64,000 nucleotides of DNA, taken from assembly GCF_014863605.1 (NCBI RefSeq), contig NZ_CP062252.1:3233001-3297000 (forward strand), in the 5' to 3' direction. The number at the start of each line of letters is the position of its first letter. The first letter of the stretch is position 1. This DNA is from Pseudomonas allokribbensis (GTDB taxonomy: Bacteria > Pseudomonadota > Gammaproteobacteria > Pseudomonadales > Pseudomonadaceae). This document shows, in pieces, positions 1 through 12,000 of this stretch. The notes under the pieces were generated by a model, which ran no database searches, had not been told where the DNA came from, and saw only the letters and a program-made list of their open reading frames with translations. Made by a program: the position numbers and the translations under genes.

Positions 1-689
<689 letters not shown>

Positions 690-700
690 TGTGAACCGGG

Positions 701-725
701 AAAGCGGCGCGTGATGCGCCGCTTT
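701..725 (+). terminator. Intrinsic terminator after aprA
   Basis: A 10-bp perfect stem (AAAGCGGCGC at 701-710, GCGCCGCTTT at 716-725) with a GTGAT loop, ending in a short T-rich stretch. It lies 12 bases after the aprA stop. It probably lowers read-through into aprI and aprDEF, giving much protease message and less exporter message. Confidence 0.75.
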
Positions 726-782
726 CTTCACTTGCATCGCTTTGGCTGGTAAGCAAGGCTACGCGTCGGAGTGAAATTTCCT

Positions 783-1211
783 ATGATCCAATTCGCTTTT
801 ACCCGCAAAGCGGCGGCGTACCTGTTGCCGGTGCTGATGATGATTTCTGGAGAAACAACTATGGCAAGCAGCCTGAGACTCGAAGACCCATCGGTATTTG
901 CCGGACAGTGGCAAGCGACCCTGAGCGACCGCAACGACGCTCCCGAAGCCCAGGCTTTGCAGGACAAACCGTCGAACACCTGCCTGATCGACCTTGAAGC
1001 CAACCAGACACTGGGCAAAGGCGCCGACTGCCTGAGCGCATGGCTGCAGGACAGCGCCATCGGCTGGTTTCCCGATCCGGACGGTCTTTCGATCACCGGC
1101 AAGGAAGGCTCAAGAATCCAGTTTTTCAGCCGACAACGTGATGGGCTTTATCTGAGCACTTTGAAGTCAGGCCTGGTGATTACACTTGAGCGAGCTGCCA
1201 AACAGCCCTGA
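783..1211 (+). CDS. aprI: Periplasmic alkaline protease inhibitor (AprI/Inh, MPI family)
   Basis: 142 aa. The N-terminus is a signal peptide (MIQFAFTRKAAAYLLPVLMM...), and the mature part would begin near the SSL segment. In this family the N-terminal residues insert into the protease active cleft. Two cysteines (in NTCLID and GADCLS) could form the disulfide known in the family. The length agrees with AprI/Inh proteins. The start at ATG 783 is preferred because GGAG lies at 768-771; an in-frame GTG at 771 would add four residues. Family role: protects the producing cell by inhibiting serralysin in the periplasm. The position between aprA and aprD is the usual one. Confidence 0.9.
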   Translation: MIQFAFTRKAAAYLLPVLMMISGETTMASSLRLEDPSVFAGQWQATLSDRNDAPEAQALQDKPSNTCLIDLEANQTLGKGADCLSAWLQDSAIGWFPDPDGLSITGKEGSRIQFFSRQRDGLYLSTLKSGLVITLERAAKQP

Positions 1212-1415
1212 TCGCCGGAACCGACTCACAGTTTAAATATAAGGCACCCCGTGACAGTTATAAGGCTCTCTTCAATAACACGGACGCCGGTTTTAATCGC
1301 GAAAGTTGTTATCGAAGTGTAAGCGGACACTGTCGGTGTATGTCCCGCCCCGTGTGCGGGCTATTAATTGAAGTCTCGCCAAGCACGGCGGGGAATATCA
1401 TTTCAGGAATAATCA

Positions 1416-3203
1416 ATGAAGATGGCGAAGGCCCCAGCCACCGCTCCCTTATTCAAGGCATTGGGTGACTATAAAAGCATTCTGATCAGCGTCGGATGCT
1501 TTACCGCACTGATTAACGTGCTGATGCTGGTGCCCTCTATTTATATGCTTCAGGTCTATGACCGGGTGCTGTCTTCGCAAAACGAAACCACGCTGGCGAT
1601 GCTGTCGCTGATGGTCGTGGGATTCTTCGCGTTCATCGGCCTGCTGGAAGTGGTGCGCAGCTTCATCGTGATCCGCATCGGCAGCCAGTTGGAGCGCCGC
1701 TTCAATCTGCGGGTCTATCAGGCCGCGTTCGAGCGCAACCTGTTCAAGGGCGAGGGCAATGCCGGCCAGTCCCTGGGCGACCTGACCCACATTCGCCAGT
1801 TCGTCACCGGGCCTGCGCTGTTCGCGTTCTTCGATGCGCCGTGGTTTCCGGTCTATCTGTTTGTGATTTATCTGTTCAACGTCTGGCTCGGCGTCCTCGC
1901 CACCGCCGGTGCGCTGCTGCTGATCGCCCTGGCGTGCCTCAACGAATACATGACCAAGAAGCCGCTGGGCGAAGCCGCCGGTTACTCGCAAAAATCCAGC
2001 CAACTGGCCACCAGCCACCTGCACAACGCCGAAACCATTCAGGCCATGGGCATGCTCGGTTCCTTGCGCAAACGCTGGTTCCAGGTGCATTCGCGCTTCC
2101 TCGGCCTGCAAAACCAGGCCAGCGACACTGGCGCGGTGATCAGCTCGCTGAGCAAGACCTTGCGCCTGTGCCTGCAATCGCTGGTGCTGGGCCTGGGTGC
2201 CTTGCTGGTGATCAAGGGCGACATGACCGCCGGGATGATGATTGCCGGTTCCATCCTGATGGGCCGCGTGCTCAGCCCGATCGACCAGTTGATTGCCGTA
2301 TGGAAACAGTGGAGCGGGGCGAAGCTGGCTTACCGCCGACTCGACTCCCTGCTGCAGGCTTATCCGCCGAGCGACGACGCCATGGCGCTGCCGCCGCCAA
2401 AAGGCCAGATCACGTTCGAACAAGTCAGCGCCGGCCCACCCGGGCAACGTACCGCGACCTTGCACATGGTCAATTTCAATCTGGCGGCCGGTGAAGTACT
2501 GGGCGTACTGGGTGCTTCCGGTTCCGGTAAATCGACACTGGCGCGGGTGCTGGTCGGCGTGTGGCCAACCCTCGGTGGCACGGTTCGCCTGGACGGTGCC
2601 GACATTCATCGCTGGAATCGCGATGATCTCGGCCCATACATCGGCTACCTGCCGCAGGACATCGAATTGTTCAGCGGCACCATCGCCGAGAACATCGCCC
2701 GTTTCAGCGAGGCCGACCCGCAGAAGGTGGTGGCCGCCGCGCAACAGGCCGGCGTACACGAAATGATCCTGCGTATGCCGCAGGGCTACGACACGCAACT
2801 GGGCGAGGACGGCAGCGGCCTGTCCGGCGGCCAGAAACAACGGGTGGCCCTGGCGCGTGCGCTGTACGGCACGCCGAGTCTGGTGGTGCTGGATGAACCG
2901 AACTCCAACCTCGACACCGTCGGCGAAGCCGCATTGTCCAGCGCCATCGTGCAACTCAAGGCGCAGGGCACCACGGTGGTGCTGGTGACGCACCGTTCTT
3001 CGGTACTGGCCCAGGCCGACAAATTGCTGGTACTCGCCGATGGCCGTCTGCAAGCCTTCGGCCCGAGCCAGGATGTGCTCAAGGCGTTGTCCGGCAACCA
3101 GGCGCAACAACAGCCACAATCCACTGAAAAAACCGCGCAGGCACCGGGCGGGCTCAGCTTGAGCCGGCAGTACCAGCCCACGACAAGGAATTCGGGTGTA
3201 TGA
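1416..3203 (+). CDS. aprD: Type I secretion ABC transporter AprD
   Basis: 595 aa, the normal size for PrtD/AprD exporters. The N-terminal half holds membrane segments (from about residue 23), and there is no C39-type peptidase domain. The C-terminal half is the ABC domain: Walker A GASGSGKS near residue 366, signature LSGGQKQR near 469, Walker B LVVLDEP near 489. AAGGAA-like bases precede ATG 1416. The stop overlaps the aprE start (ATGA), so translation is coupled. Family role: inner-membrane ATPase that recognises the C-terminal signal of AprA and of the RTX lipases encoded downstream. The ~200-bp gap after aprI may hold its own promoter. Confidence 0.96.
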   Translation: MKMAKAPATAPLFKALGDYKSILISVGCFTALINVLMLVPSIYMLQVYDRVLSSQNETTLAMLSLMVVGFFAFIGLLEVVRSFIVIRIGSQLERRFNLRVYQAAFERNLFKGEGNAGQSLGDLTHIRQFVTGPALFAFFDAPWFPVYLFVIYLFNVWLGVLATAGALLLIALACLNEYMTKKPLGEAAGYSQKSSQLATSHLHNAETIQAMGMLGSLRKRWFQVHSRFLGLQNQASDTGAVISSLSKTLRLCLQSLVLGLGALLVIKGDMTAGMMIAGSILMGRVLSPIDQLIAVWKQWSGAKLAYRRLDSLLQAYPPSDDAMALPPPKGQITFEQVSAGPPGQRTATLHMVNFNLAAGEVLGVLGASGSGKSTLARVLVGVWPTLGGTVRLDGADIHRWNRDDLGPYIGYLPQDIELFSGTIAENIARFSEADPQKVVAAAQQAGVHEMILRMPQGYDTQLGEDGSGLSGGQKQRVALARALYGTPSLVVLDEPNSNLDTVGEAALSSAIVQLKAQGTTVVLVTHRSSVLAQADKLLVLADGRLQAFGPSQDVLKALSGNQAQQQPQSTEKTAQAPGGLSLSRQYQPTTRNSGV

Positions 3204-4549
3204 GCAGCGCGAGCATGAACACTGAAAACGAAGCAACGATGGAACACGCGTACATCACCGAACGCCCTGAGCGCGACGCTAAATTCTTCGCCCGCATGGG
3301 CTGGATTCTGGCACTGGCCGGCGCTGGCAGTTTCTTTGCCTGGGCCGCACTGGCACCGCTGGATCAAGGGATTCCGGTGCAAGGCACGGTGGTGGTCTCC
3401 GGTAAACGCAAGGCCGTGCAGTCGATGAGCAGCGGTGTGGTCAGCCGGATTCTGGTGCGCGAAGGCGAGATCGTGAAACAGGGTCAGCCGTTGTTCCGCC
3501 TCGACCAGACCCAGGTCGCCGCCGATGTGCAGTCGCTGCAGGCGCAGTACCGCATGGCCTGGGCCAGCCTTGCGCGCTGGCAGGCCGAGCGCGACAACCT
3601 CAAGCAGGTGACGTTTCCGGCAGAGCTGAGCGACAACGCGGACCCGCGCCTGGCCCTGGTGCTGGAAGGTCAGCGCCAACTGTTCAGCAGCCGCCGCGAA
3701 GCGTATTCCCGCGAGCAGGCCGCCCTGCGAGCCAGCATCGAAGGCGCCACTTCGCAACTGGCCGGCATGCGCCGCGCCCGTACCGATCTCAACGCCCAGG
3801 CCGACTCCCTGCAACAGCAGTTGAGCAATCTGCAACCGCTGGCGGACAACGGCTACATCCCGCGCAACCGCTTGATGGAATATCAGCGTCAACTGTCGCA
3901 AGTGCAGCAGCAGCTGGCTGAGAACACCGGCGAAAGCGGCCGGGTAGAGCAGGGCATTCTTGAATCGCGCCTGAAACTGCAACAGCACGGCGAGGAATAC
4001 CAGAAGGAAGTCCGCACCCAACTGGCCGACGCGCAACTGAAAAGCGTCACCCTGTCCGAACAACTGACCTCCGCCGGTTTCGATCTGCAACACAGCGAGA
4101 TCGTGGCGACGTCGGACGGCGTGGCCGTCAACCTCGGTGTGCACACCGAAGGCGCCGTGGTCCGTCAGGGCGAAACCCTGCTGGAAATCGTTCCGCAAGG
4201 CACGCGCCTGGAGGTGGAAGGGCACCTGCCGATCAACCTGATCGACAAGGTAGGCACGCACCTGCCGGTAGACATCCTCTTCACCGCATTCAACCAGAGC
4301 AAGACACCGCGTGTTCCCGGCGAAGTCAGCCTGATTTCCGCCGACCAGATGGTCGATGAGAAAACCGGCGTGCCGTATTACGTGTTGCGCAGCAGCGTCA
4401 GCGATCAGGCCATGGAGAAACTCAACGGCCTGGTGATCAAGCCCGGCATGCCGGCGGAAATGTTCGTGCGCACTGGCGAACGTTCACTCCTCAACTACCT
4501 GTTCAAACCGCTGCTCGACCGGGCCGGCTCCGCGTTGACTGAAGAATAA
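3200..4549 (+). CDS. aprE: Type I secretion membrane fusion protein AprE
   Basis: 449 aa, HlyD/PrtE family size. One membrane span is visible near residues 33-53 (WILALAGAGSFFAWAALA), followed by a barrel-lipoyl segment, a long coiled-coil hairpin rich in Gln, Leu and Arg (about residues 110-275) and a beta-rich C-terminus. The start overlaps the aprD stop by four bases. Family role: periplasmic adaptor joining the AprD ATPase to the AprF outer-membrane channel. An in-frame ATG at 3239 is an alternative start that would lose 13 residues, but the coupled ATGA start is more likely. Confidence 0.95.
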   Translation: MSSASMNTENEATMEHAYITERPERDAKFFARMGWILALAGAGSFFAWAALAPLDQGIPVQGTVVVSGKRKAVQSMSSGVVSRILVREGEIVKQGQPLFRLDQTQVAADVQSLQAQYRMAWASLARWQAERDNLKQVTFPAELSDNADPRLALVLEGQRQLFSSRREAYSREQAALRASIEGATSQLAGMRRARTDLNAQADSLQQQLSNLQPLADNGYIPRNRLMEYQRQLSQVQQQLAENTGESGRVEQGILESRLKLQQHGEEYQKEVRTQLADAQLKSVTLSEQLTSAGFDLQHSEIVATSDGVAVNLGVHTEGAVVRQGETLLEIVPQGTRLEVEGHLPINLIDKVGTHLPVDILFTAFNQSKTPRVPGEVSLISADQMVDEKTGVPYYVLRSSVSDQAMEKLNGLVIKPGMPAEMFVRTGERSLLNYLFKPLLDRAGSALTEE

Positions 4550-4563
4550 GGATGTTCGGCTGT

Positions 4564-5916
4564 ATGAATAAGCTTTCCATGCTGGCGGCAGCGTTCGCGC
4601 TGCTCGCGGGCAACAGTGCAGTGGCGGCCATGGGGCCGTTCGAGATCTACGAACAGGCGTTGCGCAATGACCCGGTGTTCCTCGGCGCGATCAAGGAACG
4701 TGATGCAGGCCTTGAAAATCGCGCCATCGGTCGCGCCGGGTTGTTGCCGAAAGTCGGTTACAACTACAACAAGGGCCACAACACCTCGAAGGTTACGCAG
4801 CTCACCGATCGCGGCAACTTTACGGAAAACCGCAACTACAACAGTTACGGCTCCAACCTGACCCTGCAACAGCCGTTGCTCGACTACGAGGCCTACGCCG
4901 CGTATCGCAAAGGTGTGGCGCAGTCGCTGTTTGCCGACGAGAACTTCCGGGGCAAGAGCCAGGAACTGTTGGTGCGGGTGCTCGACAACTACACCAAGGC
5001 CTTGTTCGCTCAGGATCAGATCGACATCGCCCAGGCCAAGAAAAAGGCGTACGAGCAGCAGTTCCAGCAGAACGAGCACATGTTCAAGCAGGGCGAAGGC
5101 ACGCGGACCGACATTCTCGAAGCCGAATCGCGCTATGAACTGGCGACCGCCGAGGAAATCGAGGCCCGCAACGAACAGGATGCCGCGCTGCGTGAGCTGG
5201 GTGCGCTGGTTGGTGTGCCGACAGTGGACATCACCGATTTGGCGCCGCTGGATCAGAACTTCCAGACCTTCGCGTTGATGCCGGCCAACTACGACACCTG
5301 GCACGAACTGGCGATCAGCAACAACCCGAACCTGGCGTCACAGCGTCAAGCCGTGGAAGTGGCCCGTTATGAAGTGGAGCGCAACCGCGCCGGGCACCTG
5401 CCGAAAGTCAGTGCCTACGCCTCGATGCGCCAGAACGAATCGGAAAGCGGCAACACCTATAACCAGCGCTACGACACCAACACCATCGGCATCGAAGTCA
5501 ACGTGCCGTTGTACGCCGGTGGCGGGGTGTCGGCATCGACTCGTCAGGCCAGCCGCACCATGGAGCAGGCCGAATACGAACTGGACGGCAAGACCCGCGA
5601 AACGCTGATCGAACTGCGTCGCCAGTTCAGTGCCTGCCTGTCCGGCGTCAACAAACTGCGCGCCTACCAGAAAGCCCTGACGTCGGCCGAAGCGCTGGTG
5701 GTCTCGACCAAGCAAAGCATTCTTGGCGGTGAGCGGACCAACCTGGACGCGCTGAACGCCGAACAACAACTGTTTACCACCCGCCGCGATCTGGCCCAGG
5801 CACGCTATGACTACCTCATGGCCTGGACCAAATTGCATTACTACGCGGGCACCTTGAGCGAGCAGGATCTGGCTCGGGTGGACGAAGCATTCGGGCAAGG
5901 CCCACGGACGCAATAG
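4564..5916 (+). CDS. aprF: Type I secretion outer-membrane channel AprF (TolC family)
   Basis: About 450 aa, TolC/PrtF size. Signal peptide MNKLSMLAAAFALLAGNSAVA, then the two repeated alpha-helical/beta halves typical of the family; TRTDILEAESRYELA and ERTNLDALNAEQQLF are the paired repeat motifs. AAGGA at 4548-4552 fits ATG 4564; the in-frame ATG at 4552 overlaps that Shine-Dalgarno and would add four residues. It closes the aprDEF exporter set. Family role: trimeric outer-membrane tunnel through which unfolded AprA and lipases leave the cell. Confidence 0.95.
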   Translation: MNKLSMLAAAFALLAGNSAVAAMGPFEIYEQALRNDPVFLGAIKERDAGLENRAIGRAGLLPKVGYNYNKGHNTSKVTQLTDRGNFTENRNYNSYGSNLTLQQPLLDYEAYAAYRKGVAQSLFADENFRGKSQELLVRVLDNYTKALFAQDQIDIAQAKKKAYEQQFQQNEHMFKQGEGTRTDILEAESRYELATAEEIEARNEQDAALRELGALVGVPTVDITDLAPLDQNFQTFALMPANYDTWHELAISNNPNLASQRQAVEVARYEVERNRAGHLPKVSAYASMRQNESESGNTYNQRYDTNTIGIEVNVPLYAGGGVSASTRQASRTMEQAEYELDGKTRETLIELRRQFSACLSGVNKLRAYQKALTSAEALVVSTKQSILGGERTNLDALNAEQQLFTTRRDLAQARYDYLMAWTKLHYYAGTLSEQDLARVDEAFGQGPRTQ

Positions 5917-5958
5917 CACCGTAGTTTTTACACAAAACAACAAAAACGAGTGGTGAAC

Positions 5959-8910
5959 ATGGACGTACGCTTCAAGCCGGCTTCGGTCGGCACCCTGTTG
6001 CTTGTGATTTTTATCAACCCGGCCCAGGCGCAATACGTGGATTCGGGCAAACCCGGCGATCCAGCCAGTTGGCGCTCCGCCGAATTCCTGCGGGACTGGG
6101 GGCTGGACCGGATGCAGGCCGATCAGGCCTACGCCGCCGGTATCACCGGCAAGGGCGTGAAGATCGGTGCGCTGGACTCCGGTTTCGACGCGGCCCATCC
6201 CGAGTTCGCCAGCGACCGCTATCACCCGGTCTCGGCCAGCGGCAGCTATGTCGATGGCTCGCTGTTCACGGTCAACGGCACGCTTAACCCGAACAACGAT
6301 TCTCACGGCACGCACGTGGTCGGCACCATGGGCGCTTCCCGTGATGGCAGCGGGATGCATGGCGTGGCGTTCAATGCGCAGATCTACGTCGGCAACACCA
6401 ACAAGAACGACAGTTTTCTGTTCGGCCCCAATCCCGACCCGCGTTACTTCAAAGCGGTGTACGACGCACTGGCCGATGCCGGCGTGCGGGCGATCAACAA
6501 CAGTTGGGGCAGTCAGCCGCCGGATGTCAGCTATCGAACCCTGGCGGACCTGCATGCGGCTTACGCCCAGCACTGGAACAAAGGCACCTGGCTCGATGCC
6601 GCCGCCGATGTTTCACGCCGCGGCGTGATCAACGTGTTCAGCGCCGGCAACAGCGGTTACCCCAACGCCAGCGTGCGTTCGGCGCTGCCGTATTTTCAGC
6701 CGGACCTGGAAGGCCATTGGCTGGCCGTGTCGGGGCTGGATCAGAGCAATCAGCAGAAATATAACCAGTGCGGTATCGCCAAATACTGGTGCATCACTAC
6801 GCCGGGAGCAAAGATCGACAGCACCATTCCCGACGGCGGCTACGCGATCAAGTCCGGCACCTCGATGGCCGCGCCCCATGCCACCGGCGCCCTGGCGCTG
6901 GTGATGGAGCGTTACCCATACATGAACAACCAGCAGGCGCTGGAAGTGCTGCTGACTACCGCCACTCAACTCGACGGCAGCGTGACGAGCGCACCGACCG
7001 ACCGGGTCGGCTGGGGCGTCGCCAACCTGAAGCGGGCGATGGGCGGACCGGGGCAATTGCTCGGCGCGTTCGACGCAAATCTGGCCACCGGGCAACGCGA
7101 TGTGTGGAGCAACGACATCTCCGACAAGGCACTGATCCAGCGTCAGAGCGAAGACCTCGCCGAGCACAGCGCCTGGCAGCAAACCCTGCAAAGCAAAGGT
7201 TGGCACAACGGAATTTCGGCAGGTGCCAGCCAACAGGACCAGACCGATTACGCCGTCGGCATGGCCCGTGATGCAGCGGCGGCCGGCCGGGTGTATCAGG
7301 GCAGCCTGATCAAGTCCGGCGCCGGGCAATTGATTCTGACCGGCGACAGCACCTATCGCGGCCCGACCACGGTCAATGGTGGTCTGCTGAGCGTCAACGG
7401 TTCGCTGACGTCCGCCGTTACGGTTAATGACGGCGGCACCCTCGGTGGTTCCGGCCGGATCGGCGCACTGATCGCCAACAGCGGCAGTCGCGTGGCACCG
7501 GGCAACTCCATCGGCACCTTGAATGTGGCCGGTGACGTGACCTTCGCGCCGGGCTCGACCTACGCGGTGGAGCTGTCACCGACCGCCAGTGACCGCATCG
7601 TCGCCGGCGGCACGGCGTCCATCAGCGGCGCCACCGTCAGTCTGTCGCTGGAAAACAGCCCGACCTTGCTCAGCACCGCTGAAGCGAAAAGCCTGCTCGG
7701 TCATCAGTACGACATTCTGCAAGCGGCCGGTGGCATCCAGGGCCAGTTCGGCGCCGTGGTGCCGGATTACCTGTTTATCGGCGGCAGCCTCGCGTACAGC
7801 GGCAACGGCATCGCGCTGAATGTCGAACGCAACGCGAGGTCTTTTGCCAGCGTCGGCCAGACCCCGAACCAGCGGGCCGTGGCCAGCGCCGTCGAAGGCA
7901 TGGGCGCCGGTAACTCCGTGTACGAAAGCCTGTTGCTGTCGGCCACCGCCAGCGATGCACAGCAAGCCTTCCAGCAACTGAGCGGGGAAATCTACCCGGC
8001 CCTCGGTTCGGTACTGATTAACGACAGTCGTCAGTTGCGCGACGCCATCGGCGAACGCCTGCACGACGCGAACGCCGAGCAAAGCAACGGCTGGATCAAG
8101 GCCCTCGGCGCCTGGGGCACCACCGATTCACAACACGACACCGCCGGCTACAGCACATCCATCGGCGGCCTGCTGGCAGGCGTCGACGGCGCGCTGAACG
8201 AGCAGACCCGCATCGGTCTGGTCACCGGTTACAGCGACAGCTCGTTGAGCATGGGTTCTGGCACGCATTCCTCGGCCAAGGTCGACAGTTACCACCTCGG
8301 TGCCTACGCCGGCCATGAGATCGGCGCCTGGCGCCTGAGCACCGGCGCGGCCTACAGCTGGCATCGCGCCGATGTGAAACGTGATCTGCAATACGGCGAC
8401 GTCAGCGCCAAACAGAAAGCCAAGGTCGATGCCGCCACCACACAGGTATTTGGTGAAGCGGCCTATCGACTGAATCTGCAACCACTGGCCCTGGAGCCGT
8501 TCGCCAATCTGGCCTACGTGCATCTGGACAGCGACGGTTTCACCGAAAAGGGCGACGCTGCGGCATTGAAAAGCAGCGGCGACCAGCGTGACGCGGTGCT
8601 CAGCACCCTCGGCGTCAGGGCGATCAAGACAATCAACCTGTCGGGCACGCAAAAACTCGATGTCAGCGGCCATCTCGGCTGGCAGCACAGCCTCACCGAC
8701 ATCGAGGCCGAGCAGCATTTGCGTTTCGCCAGCGGCAGCGCGCCGTACAGCGTCGAAAGCTCGCCACTGGTGCGCGACGCCGCGCTGGTCGGCGTGCAGG
8801 CCAGCCTCGCGCTGAGCCGCGACGTGCGGGTGAACCTTGATTACAACGGACAACTGGCCAACCGCGAGAAGACTCACGGCGTTGGCCTGAGCCTGAACTG
8901 GAAGTTCTGA
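5959..8910 (+). CDS. pspA: Subtilase-family autotransporter serine protease (first of two)
   Basis: 983 aa. Signal peptide [19 protein letters not shown]..., then an S8 subtilisin-like domain with the triad intact: Asp73 (GALDSGFD), His116 (SHGTHVVG) and Ser302 ([10 protein letters not shown]). A passenger-associated repeat region follows (about residues 445-560, including [13 protein letters not shown]) and then a C-terminal autotransporter beta-barrel of about 280 residues ending in the typical NWKF terminus. It exports itself by type V secretion and does not need AprDEF. It sits between the exporter and the lipases, as pspA/pspB do in described P. fluorescens-group apr-lip loci. ATG 5959 is chosen over the GTGs at 5950 and 5953. 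Confidence 0.92.
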   Translation: MDVRFKPASVGTLLLVIFINPAQAQYVDSGKPGDPASWRSAEFLRDWGLDRMQADQAYAAGITGKGVKIGALDSGFDAAHPEFASDRYHPVSASGSYVDGSLFTVNGTLNPNNDSHGTHVVGTMGASRDGSGMHGVAFNAQIYVGNTNKNDSFLFGPNPDPRYFKAVYDALADAGVRAINNSWGSQPPDVSYRTLADLHAAYAQHWNKGTWLDAAADVSRRGVINVFSAGNSGYPNASVRSALPYFQPDLEGHWLAVSGLDQSNQQKYNQCGIAKYWCITTPGAKIDSTIPDGGYAIKSGTSMAAPHATGALALVMERYPYMNNQQALEVLLTTATQLDGSVTSAPTDRVGWGVANLKRAMGGPGQLLGAFDANLATGQRDVWSNDISDKALIQRQSEDLAEHSAWQQTLQSKGWHNGISAGASQQDQTDYAVGMARDAAAAGRVYQGSLIKSGAGQLILTGDSTYRGPTTVNGGLLSVNGSLTSAVTVNDGGTLGGSGRIGALIANSGSRVAPGNSIGTLNVAGDVTFAPGSTYAVELSPTASDRIVAGGTASISGATVSLSLENSPTLLSTAEAKSLLGHQYDILQAAGGIQGQFGAVVPDYLFIGGSLAYSGNGIALNVERNARSFASVGQTPNQRAVASAVEGMGAGNSVYESLLLSATASDAQQAFQQLSGEIYPALGSVLINDSRQLRDAIGERLHDANAEQSNGWIKALGAWGTTDSQHDTAGYSTSIGGLLAGVDGALNEQTRIGLVTGYSDSSLSMGSGTHSSAKVDSYHLGAYAGHEIGAWRLSTGAAYSWHRADVKRDLQYGDVSAKQKAKVDAATTQVFGEAAYRLNLQPLALEPFANLAYVHLDSDGFTEKGDAAALKSSGDQRDAVLSTLGVRAIKTINLSGTQKLDVSGHLGWQHSLTDIEAEQHLRFASGSAPYSVESSPLVRDAALVGVQASLALSRDVRVNLDYNGQLANREKTHGVGLSLNWKF

Positions 8911-8912
8911 CT

Positions 8913-8982
8913 GATCGTTCCCACGCTCTGCGCGGGAACGCCTCACGGGTTGCATTCCCACGCGGGAGCGTAGGAGCGATCA
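8913..8982 (+). repeat. Pseudomonas intergenic palindromic repeat (GTTCCCACGC type)
   Basis: Between the two autotransporter genes lies GATCGTTCCCACGCTCTGCG, then a degenerate inverted copy of TTCCCACGCGGGAGCG type ending in GCGATCAG. This is the well-known palindromic intergenic element scattered in fluorescens-group genomes. It is imperfect here, so it is probably an old copy. It could act as a weak mRNA-stabilising or terminating hairpin. Confidence 0.7.
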
Positions 8983-9031
8983 GGTTCTGAACAAACGGAT
9001 TTTGTGCAACATCACTAAGGAAGGTCGCTGG

Positions 9032-12000
9032 ATGAAAAATAACAACACCCCCGCGCAATCGGGTGGATGCTTTCGCCTGAAAACTCTCAATCGCGCCTTG
9101 CTTTGCGCCTTGGCCACCTGGGGTAGCGCACACGCTGCGCCCTACGTGGAAAACGGCCGGGCAGGGGATGCCGCCAGTTGGCGCAGCGCCGAATTCCAGG
9201 CGGATTGGGGCCTGGGCGCGATTGGCGCGGATTACGCCTACGCCGCCGGTTACACCGGCAAAGGCGTGAAGCTGGGGATCTTTGACCAGCCGGTGTACGC
9301 CGCGCACCCGGAGTTTTCCGGGCCGAACAAAGTGGTGACCCTGGTCACCAGCGGCATTCGTGAATACACCGACCCGTACATCCCGGTCAAAGCCGGGGAC
9401 GCGTTCCGTTATGACGGTTCGCCCTCGGTCGGTTCCGACGGCAAGCTCGGCGCCCACGGCACCCACGTTGGCGGCATTGCCGCCGGCAGCCGTGACGGTG
9501 GGCCGATGCACGGCGTGGCGTTCGGTGCGCAGATCATCAGCGCCGACAACGGCGACCCGGGTCCGGAAGACGGTATCGTGCGCGGCAACGACGGCGCGGT
9601 GTACAAGGCCGGCTGGGATGCGCTGATCGCCAGTGGCGCGCGGATCATCAACAACAGCTGGGGGATCGGTATCACCGACCGCTTCGATCTCGGCGGCCGT
9701 GACCCGGCGTACCCGCATTTCACCGTCAACGACGCGCAATTGCAGTTCAACGAGATCCGCACACTACTGGGCACCAAACCCGGCGGCGCCTACGACGGTG
9801 CAATCGCCGCCGCGCGCAGCGGTATCGTGACGATTTTCGCGGCGGGCAACGACTACAACCTGAACAACCCGGACGCCATCGCCGGCCTCGGTTACTTCGT
9901 GCCGGACATCGCGCCGAACTGGATCACCGTCGCCGCACTGCAAAAGAACCCGGATCTGGCCAGTGCCAATCCCTACATCATGAGTACGTTCTCTTCGCGC
10001 TGCGGCTACACCGCGAGTTTCTGCGTCTCGGCACCGGGTACGAAAATCTACAGCTCGATCATTGAAGGCACCAACGCCGACAACCTCACCACCGGCTACA
10101 AAAACTACAACGGCACCTCGATGGCCGCACCACACGTGGCCGGTTCCATGGCGGTGTTGATGGAGCGCTTCCCGTACATGTCCGGTGATCAGGTTGCCAG
10201 CGTGTTGCGCACCACGGCCACTGACCTTGGCGCACCGGGCATCGACGCCCTGTACGGCTGGGGCATGATCAACCTGCGCAAGGCCATCGACGGCCCGGCG
10301 ATGTTCGTCACCGAGCAAGACATTCCCGAAGAATTCCGCATCCAGGGTGCCTATGGCTCCGGCCAGTTCGTGGCCGACCTGCCAGGCATCGGCGCGATCA
10401 TCGACGCCGGCAAACCCACCGAGCGCGTGTGCACCGACATCACCTGCGGTCTCGACACCTGGCGCAACGACATTTCCGGCCACGGCGGTTTGACCAAGCA
10501 AGGGATCGGCACCCTGGTCATGACCGGCGCCAACACCTACACCGGTCCGACCCTGGTCAATCAGGGGCGACTGGCGATCAATGGCTCGCTGCAATCGGCG
10601 GTCACGGTCAACGATGGTGGCATCCTCGGCGGTAACGGGCACATCGCGGCACTGACCGCGAAGAGCGGCGGTATCGTCGCGCCAGGCAACTCCATCGGCA
10701 CCTTGAACGTGGCCGGTGACGTGACCTTCGAACCGGGTTCGACCTATTCCGTCGAAGTCTCGCCGACCAGCAGCGACCGCGTTGTCGCTGGCGGCACTGC
10801 AACCATTGAAGGCGCAACCGTTGCGCTGACGCTGGAAAACAGCCCGACACTGTTGACCACGACTGAAGTGAAATCGCTGCTTGGCAGCCAGTTCAACATT
10901 CTGCAGGCGGCGGGTGGCATTCAAGGGCGCTTCGGTCAGGTCTTGCCGAGTTATGCGTTTCTCGGCGGCACCCTCGATTACTCCTCGGGCGGTGTTCAAC
11001 TGAACGTCGGGCGTAACGGCGCGTCGTTCGCCAGTGTCGGCCTGACCCCGAACCAGCGTGCCGTCGGTGCAGCCGCCGAACGTCTGGGCGCGGGCAATGC
11101 GTTGTTTGAAACCCTGTTGCTGTCGCCGACTGCCGCTGTCGCGCAGGATGCTTTCCAGCAACTGTCCGGCGAGATTCACCCGGCCATCGGCACCATGCTG
11201 ATCAACGACAGCCATTACCTGCGCGATGCCGTGGGCGAACGTCTGCGCGAGCATGACCTGTTCGACGCCGGCGCACCGACCGATGACCGCAGCAACGCCT
11301 GGCTCAAAGTGCTGGGCGCCTGGGGCAAGAGCGATGGCGGCTATAAAAATGCCGACTCCAACAGCTCCATCGGCGGCTTGCTGGCGGGTGTCGATGGTTT
11401 GATCGCTGAAGATACGCGTCTGGGTTTCGTTACCGGTTATAGCGACAGCTCTTTGAACATGGGCAGCGGCACGCACTCGTCGGCTTCGGTCGACAGTTAT
11501 CACCTGGGTGCGTACCTGGGGCATCAGATCGATGCCCTGCGCCTGACCGCCGGCGCGGCTTACAGCTGGCATCGCATCGACGTCAAACGTGATCTGCAAT
11601 TTGCCGGTGTCAGCGGCAAGCAGAAAACCAAACGCGATGCGACCACCGCGCAACTGTTCACAGAAGCAGCCTACGATCTCGGTCTGCAACCGATGAATCT
11701 GGAGCCGTTCGCCAACCTGGCTTACGTGCACCTGAACAGCGACAGCTTCACCGAGAAGGGTGATGCCGCCGCACTGAAGGGCGGTGAAGATAACCGCGAC
11801 GCCGTGCTGTCGACCCTCGGCGTCCGCGCCAAGCGTACGTTTGCCCTGTCGGACAAACATCAACTTGAACTGGGTGCGACACTGGGCTGGCAGCACAACC
11901 TGAGCAGCGTGGATTCCGACAGCCACTTGGCCTTCGTCAATGGCAACAGTGCATTCACGGTGCAAAGTGCGTCGATGGATCGCGATGCGGCAGTGGTCGG